Below, in pieces: positions 35,885 to 45,660 of a DNA stretch of 64,000 nt. Below the pieces are notes generated by a model that was given only the letters and a program-made list of their open reading frames with translations, searched no databases and had not been told where the DNA came from. Position numbers and translations under genes: made by a program. This DNA comes from Staphylococcus coagulans (GTDB lineage Bacteria > Bacillota > Bacilli > Staphylococcales > Staphylococcaceae): assembly GCF_002901995.1 (NCBI RefSeq), contig NZ_PPQN01000004.1:31014-95013 (forward strand). The letters run 5' to 3'. The first letter of the stretch is position 1. The number at the start of each line of letters is the position of its first letter.

Positions 35885-35970
35885 TGATGATCCCCCCATT
35901 GTTACCGCTCATAAAAAATAGACTCTATAGCTACAATAGCCATAGAGCTGCAAAAGTGATGCCATATCCA

Positions 35971-36270
35971 TTATGCCTTAGAAATGTAGCTAATCAGTTG
36001 GATTTTAACGGGTACTTCTTTTATGCGATTTGGATTTTGACCTTTGCTTGTAGTAAATGTCGCATCGACAAAATCATTTTTATGGTTCAAACGATATGTT
36101 GCGACATACGTTTCCCAATCATGATCAAAATTAGGTTTTAATGCAATTACTCGTTTCAACTCACCTGTTGCATCAATAATTGAATAACCTGTAATATTTT
36201 CAAGTTCACGTCCGAGTTCAATTAATGACATGTCGCGACCTTCTAACAACTCAAATTCCTTTTCATACAT
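35971..36270 (-). CDS. Small soluble protein, unknown function
   Basis: A 99-residue protein without membrane segments; it looks like a compact alpha/beta domain (YSIIDATGELKRVIALKPNF, TYRLNHKNDFVDATFTT). I recognise no family. ATG at 36270 is preceded by GAGGG at seven bases, so the longer in-frame TTG start is not needed. It lies alone between a GNAT gene and a lipoprotein gene, both on the same strand. Confidence 0.65.
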   Translation of the reverse strand: MYEKEFELLEGRDMSLIELGRELENITGYSIIDATGELKRVIALKPNFDHDWETYVATYRLNHKNDFVDATFTTSKGQNPNRIKEVPVKIQLISYISKA

Positions 36271-36399
36271 GTGCAATCCCTCTTTTCTGTACGTTCATAT
36301 ATGTGTTTTTAATACCCTCTCCATTTTAACATCAAACGCTTGAGATGTAGTCAATGAATGAAAGCTTTCTGTTGCGCGCCTTTTATAATTTGCGTATGG

Positions 36400-36780
36400 T
36401 TAATGTTGCTTGTCGTTTGAATCTGAAGTTGCTTGTTCTTTATGCACTTCATTCGTCTTTTTATGTGTAGACGCCTTTTCATTAGCGTTTGTTGGTTCTT
36501 TTGTATGCTTGGCTTTTTCATGGTTTTTTTCTTTTTCTTGCGGTTTATCTTTTTTCTTTTCTGTATCCATTGATTTACCTTCATCAATAGATTTTTCTAC
36601 ATCTTTAATTTGATGATCTAAATCATCACCTTGCTTTTTTAACTTCTCATTTTCTTGTTGGAGTGTTTTTTGCTCTTTTTCTAGCGATTGAATTTCATTT
36701 TGCAGTTTATCTTTTTCACTCTTCCCACAACCAGACAAAACAAATGTGAGTGTCACAAGTATAATTAGCCATTTTTTCAT
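36400..36780 (-). CDS. Charged lipoprotein with coiled coil
   Basis: A 126-residue predicted lipoprotein: a lysine start (MKKWLIILVTLTF), hydrophobic core and lipobox VLSGC with the acylated cysteine near residue 18. After it comes a short coiled coil (LQNEIQSLEKEQKTLQQENE) and a low-complexity Lys/Glu/Thr/Asn tail. The role is unknown; similar small lipoproteins are surface exposed. I use ATG at 36780 with GGGAGAAAGAAAA upstream. The 78-codon frame overlapping its tail in another phase is an artefact of the A-rich sequence. Confidence 0.8.
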   Translation of the reverse strand: MKKWLIILVTLTFVLSGCGKSEKDKLQNEIQSLEKEQKTLQQENEKLKKQGDDLDHQIKDVEKSIDEGKSMDTEKKKDKPQEKEKNHEKAKHTKEPTNANEKASTHKKTNEVHKEQATSDSNDKQH

Positions 36781-36970
36781 TTTTCTTTCTCCCATATCAA
36801 AAAATACTTCTCTTTTATTCTATCATGGTTTTACGCTTCTAGCATAACAAGGCTATGCGCATCATGATAAAAAATCTGAATTCATTCGTGCCCTCTTTAG
36901 CTTTCTTTTCCATATCACAAAAATATAGACAATCTTCGAAAAACATCTAGATTCGTACTTCTCTATCGCC

Positions 36971-37426
36971 TTAATGTTCAAGGTTTTTAACCATCGTATA
37001 CTTTTCGACTTGATAACCTAACTTTTGGTTCAATGCTATCATGGCTTCATTATTTTTATCCACTGTCCCAATCAACTGATGTGCCTCTTGTTTGATTGCC
37101 CACTGCTCAATCTCTTTTTTGAGTTGCTCTGCATAGCCTTGTTGACGATAAGCAGGTGCTACATAAAGAGATTCAATCGTCACTGTTTGAGAAGTACTAT
37201 CAAAATGCGCCCATCCATACGCTTGAACTCTATCGTCGTCACCCCTCATCACACCTAGCCAGTCTTGTGTATAGCGTAACCGGCGATCAATCATTTCTTC
37301 GTACAGTGCAATTTCCATCTGACTCACAGCCTTTTTATTGCTATGACGCTGTTCATACAACATTTGTACATGTATTGATGCCACTTGATGTATATAGTGG
37401 TGATTTTTTGGTTTCAGTAAAAGCAT
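36971..37426 (-). CDS. GNAT N-acetyltransferase
   Basis: A 151-residue single-domain acetyltransferase. The acetyl-CoA loop AYRQQGYAEQLKKEIEQWA (about 92-110) follows the strand VTIESLYVAP, and NNEAMIALNQKLGYQVEKY is the typical C-terminal part. The substrate is unknown. GAGAGGTATCACGT precedes the start. No coupled neighbour. Confidence 0.87.
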   Translation of the reverse strand: MLLLKPKNHHYIHQVASIHVQMLYEQRHSNKKAVSQMEIALYEEMIDRRLRYTQDWLGVMRGDDDRVQAYGWAHFDSTSQTVTIESLYVAPAYRQQGYAEQLKKEIEQWAIKQEAHQLIGTVDKNNEAMIALNQKLGYQVEKYTMVKNLEH

Positions 37427-37523
37427 ACGTGATACCTCTCTCTTAAGTATTGATTTATTTCTATAAAATCGTCATAATAGTGACAGTTTAATGTTGAACC
37501 GAATAAAGGGAGGTGCATGACCA

Positions 37524-38207
37524 ATGAAGACAACTAACGAACTCATGAAAGAAAATAATGTTAAGTCATTGCGCTTAAATAATACAGACCGTCAAATATT
37601 TGAAAGCTATATGACATATGTACGCGCAGATATGCGGGTCAATGCACATGATTCAGAAATTGTTCTACAACGTATTTTGACGCATTTGCTTAATGCTGAA
37701 AATAAAGGGATGCATGCGATGGATTTTTTTAATCATGATCCAAAAAAACATGCGATACAAACGATTAAAGAGTTACCCAACCATACATTTATCAATATAT
37801 TTCGTTATATTTTCCAACATATTATTTTTTTATTAGGCCTCTTTTGCTTTTTAAAAGGTTTTTTAGGCTTCTTTATCAATGATACCCGAATTTATCTTTA
37901 TACTTTCCCGTTCACTTTTATTTTAGGTATTTTTATTACATTTTTGTTTGTATGGGCTTGCTTTAAAATGGTACAGTTACAAGCTTTTAGCTATTCCCGA
38001 ATTGCTTGGCTTTTAGGTTACATCGTTTTAATCGCTTTAGTGGTGATCATTTTTATTGTTTTCTTCTTCCCACAAAACTTTTTACAATTTGGCCCTTATA
38101 TTCATATCAGCAATTGGGCTTTTATTGTCGCATCATTCATTATTGTACCTGTAGGTGCTTATTTACAGAATCATAAACAGAAACAGACCGGACCTTCATG
38201 GCGTTAA
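37524..38207 (+). CDS. DUF1129-type membrane protein
   Basis: A 227-residue protein with a soluble N-terminal domain (about 1-90, including DRQIFESYMTYVRADMRVN and ILTHLLNAENKG) and four to five membrane helices. The layout fits the DUF1129 family, which has no established function. GGGAGGTGC lies about ten bases before ATG at 37524. It is monocistronic; a bidirectional terminator follows. Confidence 0.75.
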   Translation: MKTTNELMKENNVKSLRLNNTDRQIFESYMTYVRADMRVNAHDSEIVLQRILTHLLNAENKGMHAMDFFNHDPKKHAIQTIKELPNHTFINIFRYIFQHIIFLLGLFCFLKGFLGFFINDTRIYLYTFPFTFILGIFITFLFVWACFKMVQLQAFSYSRIAWLLGYIVLIALVVIIFIVFFFPQNFLQFGPYIHISNWAFIVASFIIVPVGAYLQNHKQKQTGPSWR

Positions 38208-38350
38208 AGTTAAAGCACGGCCATCGTCCAAAGCAAAACGAAGACGATTTCCTATATAATAAATGAATCTTCAAAAGTAATGAGGTGCTTGAAGGTACAT
38301 GTAAAAAATAAAACTTCTTCGCGCCCTTAATTTGCGCTTAAATGATTAAA

Positions 38351-38385
38351 AACGGGGCTAGGATCATATCCTAGCCTCGTTTTTT
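38351..38385. terminator. Bidirectional terminator between the DUF1129 gene and the MFS gene
   Basis: GGCTAGGAT and ATCCTAGCC pair around a CAT loop, extended by AACG/CGTT with a single mismatch. The T-run on the plus strand (38380-38385) and A-run on the left side allow use from both sides. Confidence 0.9.
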
Positions 38386-38461
38386 AGTTACTATTTAAAT
38401 CATTACATAAATGAAGCCCTATTTATCTCCTCAGTTGTCCAGTCTATTTCCTGTATCGAAT

Positions 38462-39667
38462 TTAGCTTACTTCAACTGTTTTTGGACTTTTTTTAGTAAA
38501 TAAAATTAATACAAAACCTAATGATAATGATAATGCAGAGACATAGAAGACATTACCTAAACCAATCCAGTCACTCATAGCACCGCCTAGGAGGTTTCCT
38601 AACAACTGGCCGACAACCATTGCATTTGCAAATAATGTTGAAGCATAACCTGGAAATTGTGGCAAAATATCTTGAAAGTAGCTAATCCCTATACCTAATA
38701 AAACAGCTAAAAATGCTGCAAGTAAGACTTGACCAATTAACATCATTCTCACACTTTCAAACACGCCTATACTTCCAAAAAAGAGGCTTCCACAAACAGC
38801 TGCAATAGCCAACAGCGTTCGAGTTTGAACCTTACTCGCAACAATGCCTAAAATAATCATAAAAGGCACTTCTAAACCTGCACATAAACTTGCTAAATGA
38901 CCTACATATTTCTCTTCTTCACCAAGATATTTCGTGACAAAAAGTGGCATATTGAGTGTGTACATCCATTGACCAATATGTAATAACACAAAAGCAACAA
39001 AAGGCACGATAAGATAACGATGTCTCAACATAGAAGGTGCATTTTGTTCAGTATGTGTCGCTGTACGCGTGGGTTGTTTCGTCTTGATATCTTTGAAAAA
39101 GAAGACTTGTAAGAGTAGTGTTGTCAAAATAATCGCGACAGTGCCTCCGAAAAGTCCACTATAGCCCCATGACTGATTAAGAATGTTACCCACTAAAGGT
39201 CCAAATAAGAAACCAAATGAAAACATAGACCGCAGCACAGAATTCGCAAAAACGGCGCGACTGCTTGAAGTTGACTGATCAATAGACTCTCTCGCAGATG
39301 CATAAAGTTGTGGCATTGCAGGTGCGAACAGCCCTTGAAAAATGGCATATAAAATAATAAATAGCGTTATAGAATGAATAAAAAAGGGGAGTGCAAAGCT
39401 AATAGCGCCCATAAATAACCCAATAATAATTAATAACTTGCGATTCACAGCATGTGTGTCTGAAAAACGCGCGACAATACTGTTCATTGTGAATTGACTA
39501 ATTGCCGCAAGTGCTAATAATAATCCAAACTGATTGGTAGTCATCCCGAGTTGGTTTGTTGCAAATAGCACAAAAAAAGGTACTGTAATGGCAATCCCCA
39601 TGCCAATCAGCATCATGTTGACTAAAAAGAGCTTATAATTTTTAATAGTTAATAATTCCCGAAACAT
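38462..39667 (-). CDS. MFS transporter (sugar-efflux/DHA type)
   Basis: A 401-residue transporter with 12 predicted helices. The sequence RFSDTHAVNRKLLIIIGL in the loop 2-3 position and QGLFAPAMPQLYASARES resemble sugar-efflux (SET) transporters. The substrate cannot be predicted. It lies 127 bases downstream of the ccpE-like regulator on the same strand and could be read from its transcript. AAGGAGAAAACA precedes the start. Confidence 0.8.
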   Translation of the reverse strand: MFRELLTIKNYKLFLVNMMLIGMGIAITVPFFVLFATNQLGMTTNQFGLLLALAAISQFTMNSIVARFSDTHAVNRKLLIIIGLFMGAISFALPFFIHSITLFIILYAIFQGLFAPAMPQLYASARESIDQSTSSSRAVFANSVLRSMFSFGFLFGPLVGNILNQSWGYSGLFGGTVAIILTTLLLQVFFFKDIKTKQPTRTATHTEQNAPSMLRHRYLIVPFVAFVLLHIGQWMYTLNMPLFVTKYLGEEEKYVGHLASLCAGLEVPFMIILGIVASKVQTRTLLAIAAVCGSLFFGSIGVFESVRMMLIGQVLLAAFLAVLLGIGISYFQDILPQFPGYASTLFANAMVVGQLLGNLLGGAMSDWIGLGNVFYVSALSLSLGFVLILFTKKSPKTVEVS

Positions 39668-39794
39668 TTGTTTTCTCCTTAATACGTAATTATCTTCTTT
39701 CTTAAATGACTTTACATCATCCTTTACTTTTTCTTCTGTTTACCTAAAAAAGCACACCCTTAAACCATCGGACGTAAACGCGCAATGGTATACG

Positions 39795-40661
39795 TCACAT
39801 CTGATCAAGATGTAGATATTCTTTGAAAACATTAATAAATGAGCTCACTTGCGGTAATTGCATCATACTCATGTCATAACTTAAATATGTAGAACGCACG
39901 AGCGAATGTGCTTCTATGTCAACTTTTAACATCTCGAATTGTGTAATATCTAAGTCTTTAACCATAATTTCTGGTAATATGGTCACGCCAACACCACTCA
40001 AAAGTAACGCTTTACATGTAGCAACTTGATCCACCTTGATTCTTGCATGATAATCTTGAGACATATGTTGTTGATACCACGTTTTAATTTGATTAATGTA
40101 AACTGGATCAGCCTGAAATTCGATGAAAGGTAATTTATGCAACTCATCTTTTTTATTTTTAGGATAAATAAAATAGTGTTTATCGTCCATTAAATGATCA
40201 TTATGCATATTTAATAAAGGATTTCCGCGAACAATCATTATATGATAATCATTATGATTCGCTTTAATATGTTCACTTGAACCCACTTGTAATTCAATTT
40301 CAACATTTGGAAATTCAGTTGTATAACGATTTAACACTTCAGGTAACACTGTTTGACCCACAAGTGATGAACAACCAATCGATAGTGTCCCGTTAATCGC
40401 ACCCACATGTGCCTTAATTTTATCTTGAAACAAGCGCTCTTGCTTTAACATTGATTTTGCATGCGCTATAACCATCGCACCTTCAGTTGTCGTAATTAAC
40501 TGCTTTTTTGTTCGGATGAAAATCTCAACACCAAAATGTCTTTCTATAGATTTAAGACGTTGCGTGACTGCAGGTTGAGAAATGTATAGTCTTTCAGCTG
40601 CTTTTCTCAACGTACGTGTCTCATCTAAAGTAATTAACAACCGATAATCATCAATTTTCAT
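39795..40661 (-). CDS. ccpE: LysR-type regulator, CcpE-like
   Basis: A 288-residue LysR regulator: an N-terminal HTH with LITLDETRTLRKAAERLYIS and QPAVTQRLKSIERHFGVEIF, then a two-lobed effector domain. Length and sequence agree with S. aureus CcpE as I remember it, a citrate-sensing activator of TCA-cycle genes, and its position near mgrA fits too. I would rank CcpE as likely rather than proven. GAGGAGGCGCTACG precedes the start. Confidence 0.78.
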   Translation of the reverse strand: MKIDDYRLLITLDETRTLRKAAERLYISQPAVTQRLKSIERHFGVEIFIRTKKQLITTTEGAMVIAHAKSMLKQERLFQDKIKAHVGAINGTLSIGCSSLVGQTVLPEVLNRYTTEFPNVEIELQVGSSEHIKANHNDYHIMIVRGNPLLNMHNDHLMDDKHYFIYPKNKKDELHKLPFIEFQADPVYINQIKTWYQQHMSQDYHARIKVDQVATCKALLLSGVGVTILPEIMVKDLDITQFEMLKVDIEAHSLVRSTYLSYDMSMMQLPQVSSFINVFKEYLHLDQM

Positions 40662-40686
40662 CGTAGCGCCTCCTCAAAATAAAAGA

Positions 40687-40716
40687 ACACTAGACAAACA
40701 GAACATTGTCCAGTGT
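40687..40716 (-). terminator. Terminator of the DUF402 gene
   Basis: ACACTGGACAA (minus, from 40716) pairs with TTGTCTAGTGT (40697-40687) with one mismatch, followed by TCTTTTATTTT. Confidence 0.7.
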
Positions 40717-40784
40717 GCATGTATACTTTCACAGCACACGCTGGGTTGGTTGTAACGGTGTGTGAAAAACATTTCTTTTAATCA

Positions 40785-41354
40785 CTAATACTGTTTATGC
40801 TTTTCTTTTTTCTGATACTTATGCTTGATTTTCTGATAACAGTACATTGCCCGTCTTTCAATACCTTCAAAATCCTCATCAATCTGGATCATGAGTTGGT
40901 GTGCGATCACATAAGCTTCATGGTATTGCTTTCTTGTAATTTGCTTCGTTTTCAGTGCATATTCCAAGTCATCTTGATCAACAAGTTCATATCGACCATT
41001 GGGTAGTGCGAGCACATCTAAGCACAAATCTAACGTACGTGCCTTACCTTTTTGCGTTATATTTTTTAAATTAATATCAAAATAATATTGCAATGGTTGT
41101 CCTTTATCATTAAACATGACAGTCATACTGTAACGCTTTTTTTCTGGTAATATTTGCAACCACTGATAGTTATCATCAGCCACGACTATCTTTTTACCTA
41201 CAACGGTCACCTCTAAAGGCTCTCTCACCTTTTTAATTGTAATTAAACCTATGATGCCTTTAAATTTGTTATTGTTCACTTTAACTTCGATATAATCATG
41301 GTCTAAGAGGCGACGCCAGTGACGTTTATCAATATATTTCACTTTCACAGCCAC
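40785..41354 (-). CDS. DUF402 family protein
   Basis: A protein of about 190 residues with the DUF402 barrel signature: DINLKNITQKGKARTLDLCLDV and LPNGRYELVDQDDLEYAL. Relatives include nucleotide diphosphatases, but the activity here is unverified. The start is uncertain: the frame is open to 41399, but GAAAGGGGG suggests GTG at 41354 (VAVKVKYIDKRHW) or the GTG two codons later. It is transcribed alone. Confidence 0.75.
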   Translation of the reverse strand: MAVKVKYIDKRHWRRLLDHDYIEVKVNNNKFKGIIGLITIKKVREPLEVTVVGKKIVVADDNYQWLQILPEKKRYSMTVMFNDKGQPLQYYFDINLKNITQKGKARTLDLCLDVLALPNGRYELVDQDDLEYALKTKQITRKQYHEAYVIAHQLMIQIDEDFEGIERRAMYCYQKIKHKYQKKEKHKQY

Positions 41355-41719
41355 CAACCCCCTTTCGTACATTATATATAAATCAGCGTTATATGTCACT
41401 TCTCTCAGTTTCTAACCCATTTGAACTTTGCTCATCTACGCCTCGATGATAGATGTCAGTCTGTCTAAAGCTATGTGATGTGCAATATTTTTTATACGTC
41501 AAATTAAGCGTAGACGTTGATTTTCTGAAAGGTGAGAACATCGTACGATTTCATACATCTTAATATGAAACAAAAAACATACTAAAGTGTATACAATCGT
41601 TAGGTTCTCATCACCTTAACATCCACCTTAGTATGTTTAAAATCACAACCACTGTCTCCCATCATCGCCCTATATGTTATGGGATTGACGTAATGAGGTC
41701 ATTCCTCATTCCCTTTCAT
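41355..41719. other. Intergenic region between the DUF402 gene and the DUF985 cupin gene
   Basis: The left part should contain the promoter of the DUF402 gene; I see no good -35/-10 pair. The right part carries the terminator listed separately. No coding signal. Confidence 0.4.
41576..41638 (-). terminator. Terminator of the DUF985 gene
   Basis: AAACATACTA (41576-41585) pairs with TAGTATGTTT (41629-41638). Inner AGGT/ACCT segments extend the stem. On the minus strand six T residues follow. Confidence 0.75.
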
Positions 41720-42196
41720 TTACACATTCTTTTTCGCATATTTTTGAATGATTGTTTTATGCTCAGGATAAGTTTTTATAAGCTCATCTTGTGTGAATAA
41801 TTCAAAATGTTCAAATTGAAATGCCGGTTGTACCATACAACCCACTACCGCAAAACTATTTTCTTGTTCAATAGAAGATGCAAAAATGGTATTTTTAGGC
41901 ACAACAAATTGTAATACATCACCATTTGCTACATCCGGACCGAGTTGCACAGTTTCATATGTGTGATCAGGGTGTATCATATGAATCGTGAGTGTATGCC
42001 CAGCATGAAAGTACCATATTTCATCAGCATCAATGCGATGAAAATGAGAAATGTTTGCGTCTTCTAATAAAAAATAAATACTTGAATAATTTGGACGGCT
42101 TTCTGTCTGATCTGGACTTAATATCGTTTCACGATAATATCCCCCTTCAGGATGAGGGGTTAAATTAAGATGCTGTATCCATTCTTGAACATTCAT
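41720..42196 (-). CDS. Cupin of the DUF985 family
   Basis: A 158-residue cupin. The family start HPEGGYYRETI is at about residue 15, followed by SSIYFLLE and the metal-type motif SHFHRIDADEIWYFHAG. The function is unknown; relatives are sugar-binding or isomerase-like. GGGAGGCATTTATT precedes the start. It lies 23 bases after yebC on the same strand and is probably co-transcribed with it. Confidence 0.87.
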   Translation of the reverse strand: MNVQEWIQHLNLTPHPEGGYYRETILSPDQTESRPNYSSIYFLLEDANISHFHRIDADEIWYFHAGHTLTIHMIHPDHTYETVQLGPDVANGDVLQFVVPKNTIFASSIEQENSFAVVGCMVQPAFQFEHFELFTQDELIKTYPEHKTIIQKYAKKNV

Positions 42197-42219
42197 AATA
42201 AATGCCTCCCAATGATTTA

Positions 42220-42933
42220 TTATAGTTCAACATTATGGAAGACACGTTGTACATCTTCAAGGTCTTCTAATACGTCAATCAGTTTTTCAAAAGTCGCTTG
42301 GTCTTCACCAGAAAGTTGCACTTCTGTTTGCGGTAACATTTCAAATTCTGCAACTTCAAAGTCAGCAACGCCCATGTCACGTAAAGCTTGTTGAACTGTA
42401 GCAAACTGGTCAGGTTCAGCATAGACGATTGTCAAATCACTTTCTTCAACCACGTCACGAACATCTACATCGTTTTCCATTAATGCTTCAAGTACAGTAT
42501 CTGCATCAAAACCTTCAAAGGCAAATGTCGCTGTGTGATCGAACATATAAGCAACTGAACCAGAAACGCCCATATTTCCTCCATTTTTACCAAATGCGGC
42601 TCTTACATCAGATGCCGTACGATTAACATTGTTTGTTAAAGCGTCAACGATGACCATGGAGCCACTTGGACCAAAACCTTCATAACGTAACGCATCGAAA
42701 TTTTCTTCGCCGCCACCTTTAGCTTTGTCGATTGCTCTTTCAATAATATGGTTGGGTACAGAATAAGTTTTAGCACGTTCAAGTACAAGTTTTAACGCTT
42801 GGTTTGACTCTGGATCTGGCTCTCCTGATTTTGCAGCCACATAGATTTCTTTACCAAATTTTGCATAAATACGACTTGTATTCTTATCTTTTTGTGCTTT
42901 CTTTTCTTTAATGTTATTCCATTTACGTCCCAT
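42220..42933 (-). CDS. yebC: YebC/PmpR-family protein
   Basis: A 237-residue YebC-family protein. The start [20 protein letters not shown] and the block [20 protein letters not shown] are the family signatures, and the acidic C-terminus ([14 protein letters not shown]) is complete. The family was described as transcription regulators, and more recent work links members to relief of ribosome stalling at proline stretches. The start is ATG at 42933; three in-frame codons upstream belong to the ribosome site. Confidence 0.95.
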   Translation of the reverse strand: MGRKWNNIKEKKAQKDKNTSRIYAKFGKEIYVAAKSGEPDPESNQALKLVLERAKTYSVPNHIIERAIDKAKGGGEENFDALRYEGFGPSGSMVIVDALTNNVNRTASDVRAAFGKNGGNMGVSGSVAYMFDHTATFAFEGFDADTVLEALMENDVDVRDVVEESDLTIVYAEPDQFATVQQALRDMGVADFEVAEFEMLPQTEVQLSGEDQATFEKLIDVLEDLEDVQRVFHNVEL

Positions 42934-43007
42934 TACTTCCATCTCGCTTTCACATGCTTTTTTGAATACTCTTTATTATACATGGAAATTTTACAGTATG
43001 GCAAATT

Positions 43008-44015
43008 CTACTCAATATGAACAGGTCGTACGAATAATCGTTGTACTAATTCATGCGCCGTTTGCTGATCTGACGCATGATAAATCAACAATCGGCCATC
43101 TTGATATAATGTCATTTCATAGTCTTTATATTGTAATCGTTTAATAAAATGATTTTCGATTAGGCATGTCACACTTGGATGGATTTTTGCTGAAAACTGC
43201 TCTGGAGAGAGTCTATATTGATAAACGCCACCACACAGTAATTGTGTTTGTTCGAGTTGCTTATGATTTAATCGATCATATTGATGTTGAGCACAAACTT
43301 TACAATCTTCTTCTTTCAATGCTGTGATAGACAATGTTTTCATTTTGCCACGATAAATATCCATTGTCGTCATACGATAAGAAAAATCACCATGCATCAA
43401 ATAATGAAAGACTTCTGCTACAACCAGACTACTCGCCATATGAACAGCGGGTGGAAGAACACCATTAATATCACAACTTTCCATTGTATCTGGTACATCT
43501 GGCATTACACAATGTAAGCATGGACCATCTTGATGAATTGGAAAAACACTCACTTGGCTGCCCACTACAGCCCCATAAATATAAGGAATATTTAACTTTC
43601 TAGAGGCTTCATTAACTAAATAACGTGTTTCAAATCGATCAAGTCCATCTAAAATCATGTCGGGTTGCGTTTCATTGAGGATACCCAATATGTTTCTTGC
43701 GGTGATTTCCTCATTCAATGGTTCTATCGTCACCTCATGGTTCATTGCTGATAGATGTTGTTGTAATGCAAATACTTTCGGTGTCATGGCTTGTGCATCC
43801 GCTTCAGTATAGCCACTTTGACGATGTAAATTAGATAAGGACACCACATCTTTATCAACAATTGTTAAACGGCCGACACCACTTCGCGTCAATTGTTCTG
43901 CGATACCACTTCCTAGCGCACCAACACCGATAACCATCACATGTAATTGCTGCAGTTGGAGTTGTCCTTGTTGACCAAAAGGTTTAAATTTCTCTTGTCT
44001 GTTATAGCGGGTCAT
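43008..44015 (-). CDS. thiF: Thiamine adenylyltransferase ThiF (MoeB/ThiF family)
   Basis: Adenylates the ThiS C-terminus for sulfur transfer. The 335-residue protein has the nucleotide-binding GVGALGSGIAEQL, the catalytic region DGLDRFETRYLVNE and the zinc cysteines CLHC and CKVC. A C-terminal extension of about 90 residues follows the ThiF domain. Its ATG overlaps the stop of thiG. MoeB is the main alternative, but the thiS/thiG partners decide. Confidence 0.92.
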   Translation of the reverse strand: MTRYNRQEKFKPFGQQGQLQLQQLHVMVIGVGALGSGIAEQLTRSGVGRLTIVDKDVVSLSNLHRQSGYTEADAQAMTPKVFALQQHLSAMNHEVTIEPLNEEITARNILGILNETQPDMILDGLDRFETRYLVNEASRKLNIPYIYGAVVGSQVSVFPIHQDGPCLHCVMPDVPDTMESCDINGVLPPAVHMASSLVVAEVFHYLMHGDFSYRMTTMDIYRGKMKTLSITALKEEDCKVCAQHQYDRLNHKQLEQTQLLCGGVYQYRLSPEQFSAKIHPSVTCLIENHFIKRLQYKDYEMTLYQDGRLLIYHASDQQTAHELVQRLFVRPVHIE

Positions 44016-44782
44016 TATAAGAACCCTAACCCCTCTGATGGACTTGATTGAACAGCATTATAGCGAATAGGAATACGCCCGGCTTCATAGCTCAAGCGAC
44101 CCGCTTCAATTCCTTTTTTCATTGCTTCTGCCATTTTCACAGGATCTTTAGCACGTGATACCGCAGAATTTAATAATATCGCATCTGCCCCAAGCTCCAT
44201 CGCTTCCGCACAGTCTTTTGCCGAACCTATGCCCGCATCGATAATAACAGGAACTTGACTTTTTTCTATAATGTATCGCAAGTTTAAAGGATTGCTAATA
44301 CCTCTTCCTGTACCAATTGGCGAAGCAAGTGGCATCACGGCATGTACACCAAGCGCTTCCAAACGTTTCGCTAACACAACATCATCTGAAATATATGGAC
44401 AGACAATGTAGCCTTTTTCTAATAAAATTTCACATGCTTTATAAGTTTCGAGGGGATCAGGTAATAAAGTTTCATCGTCACCAATCACCTCTACTTTAAT
44501 CATGTCACATACACCCGCCTCATTTGCCAATTCAGCAATACGTACTGCTTCTTCAGCCGTTTTCGCACCTGCGGTATTTGGAAATGTCGTAAATTTAGAT
44601 AAGTCCACATTGGCTAAAGGATTAGGCAACTTTTCATCATACAAACTCATTCGGCGTACCGCAAATGTAAGTACTTCTGTTTCAGATGCGTCAATTGCAC
44701 GAGATTGAATCTCTTCATTTTCGAATTTACCTGTTCCTAAAAATAATCTTGAATTGAAACTTAAATTACCAATTTTAAACAT
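44015..44782 (-). CDS. thiG: Thiazole synthase ThiG
   Basis: Condenses deoxyxylulose 5-phosphate, dehydroglycine and ThiS-thiocarboxylate to the thiazole of thiamine. The 255-residue TIM barrel has the Schiff-base lysine in [17 protein letters not shown] and the phosphate loops [10 protein letters not shown] and DAGIGSAKD. The length is normal. GGAGGCGG at the end of thiS serves as ribosome site, two bases after its stop. Confidence 0.96.
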   Translation of the reverse strand: MFKIGNLSFNSRLFLGTGKFENEEIQSRAIDASETEVLTFAVRRMSLYDEKLPNPLANVDLSKFTTFPNTAGAKTAEEAVRIAELANEAGVCDMIKVEVIGDDETLLPDPLETYKACEILLEKGYIVCPYISDDVVLAKRLEALGVHAVMPLASPIGTGRGISNPLNLRYIIEKSQVPVIIDAGIGSAKDCAEAMELGADAILLNSAVSRAKDPVKMAEAMKKGIEAGRLSYEAGRIPIRYNAVQSSPSEGLGFL

Positions 44783-44784
44783 TA

Positions 44785-44985
44785 TTAACCGCCTCCAACA
44801 AATTCTAAAAGTTCTAACTGATCATCTTCACGCACTTCAGTTGTATCCCACTCTGAGCGTTTTACAACTCCTTCGTTACGTTCGACTGCCATGCGTTTTG
44901 ACTCAATACCAAAGTGATTCAATATATCACGAATCGTAGTACCTTCATCGAAAAGTTGCCTTTCACCATTCACATATACTTGCAT
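44785..44985 (-). CDS. thiS: Sulfur carrier protein ThiS
   Basis: A 66-residue ubiquitin-like carrier whose C-terminal glycine receives sulfur as a thiocarboxylate. It ends LLEFVGGG, with the required Gly-Gly terminus, and starts [13 protein letters not shown] at 44985 has AAGGAG just upstream inside the tenI stop region; the eight codons further upstream are not used. It lies between tenI and thiG. Confidence 0.94.
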   Translation of the reverse strand: MQVYVNGERQLFDEGTTIRDILNHFGIESKRMAVERNEGVVKRSEWDTTEVREDDQLELLEFVGGG

Positions 44986-44990
44986 TACCT

Positions 44991-45575
44991 TCACTCCTTT
45001 GCACGCCAATAAGTGACCATTTGTTTAAACTGATGGATTTCGTTTGAAAACGCACTTCCGATACATGCGATCCCCGAAAAACCTGTAGGAACGTTTTGGA
45101 TTGTCTCAAGACGAATGCCTCCAATTGCAATAATAGGAAAGTCAATAGACAACACTGATGCAATTTCACTAGAGGATCGCGGTGGCTGATTGGGCTTAGA
45201 GGGTGTGGGAAAGAGATGACCAAACAACACAAAATCAAAACGTTGAGCTTGCGCATAGCGAATACTGTTTTCAGAATGTGTAGACATACTAATGCGATAA
45301 TCAGGCGATTTCTGTTTGATATGTTCAGCTTCAACATCACCTTCTCTGAAATGAAGTCGATAAATGCCCAAGCGATCGGCAAGTTGCACATCTGTATGTA
45401 CAATCATTTTAGATTTTGGAAAACCTTCATCACGCAACTTTAAAATCCATTTTTCTAGTTCAGGCTTTCTCATAGGTGTCCTGAAAATGACACCATCAAT
45501 CTCAGGTTCAATTGCACACAAGCGCTGAATATGCGTATGATCAAGCTTTTGATAAGGTGTAACCACAACAATCAT
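44991..45575 (-). CDS. tenI: Thiazole tautomerase TenI (ThiE-like)
   Basis: A 194-residue TIM barrel of the ThiE/TenI family. It keeps phosphate-binding FPIIAIGGIRLE and FSGIACIGSAF but the segment FGHLFPTPSKP contains the histidine typical of TenI. In B. subtilis TenI aromatises the thiazole made by ThiG. I use ATG at 45575, nine bases after AAGGAGG; an ATG three codons earlier touches the ribosome site. It is the first gene behind the TPP riboswitch. ThiE activity cannot be excluded. Confidence 0.85.
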   Translation of the reverse strand: MIVVVTPYQKLDHTHIQRLCAIEPEIDGVIFRTPMRKPELEKWILKLRDEGFPKSKMIVHTDVQLADRLGIYRLHFREGDVEAEHIKQKSPDYRISMSTHSENSIRYAQAQRFDFVLFGHLFPTPSKPNQPPRSSSEIASVLSIDFPIIAIGGIRLETIQNVPTGFSGIACIGSAFSNEIHQFKQMVTYWRAKE

Positions 45576-45599
45576 CGTATTCATCCTCCTTAACGCACC

Positions 45600-45640
45600 A
45601 AAAAAGCTACTTTTCATAAATCAAATTAAGAAAAGTAGCG
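45600..45640 (-). terminator. Riboswitch-controlled terminator before tenI
   Basis: GCTACTTTTC (minus) pairs perfectly with GAAAAGTAGC (45606-45615 with 45630-45639), followed by six T residues at 45600-45605. It lies between the TPP aptamer and tenI, as in a transcriptional OFF switch. Confidence 0.9.
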
Positions 45641-45660
45641 TGTTTTTTCCACGAATTCAG

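Noticed and set aside
36351..36587. A lysine-rich 78-codon frame overlapping the lipoprotein tail
   Set aside because: It is an alternative phase of an A-rich low-complexity region; the lipoprotein frame has lipobox and ribosome site.
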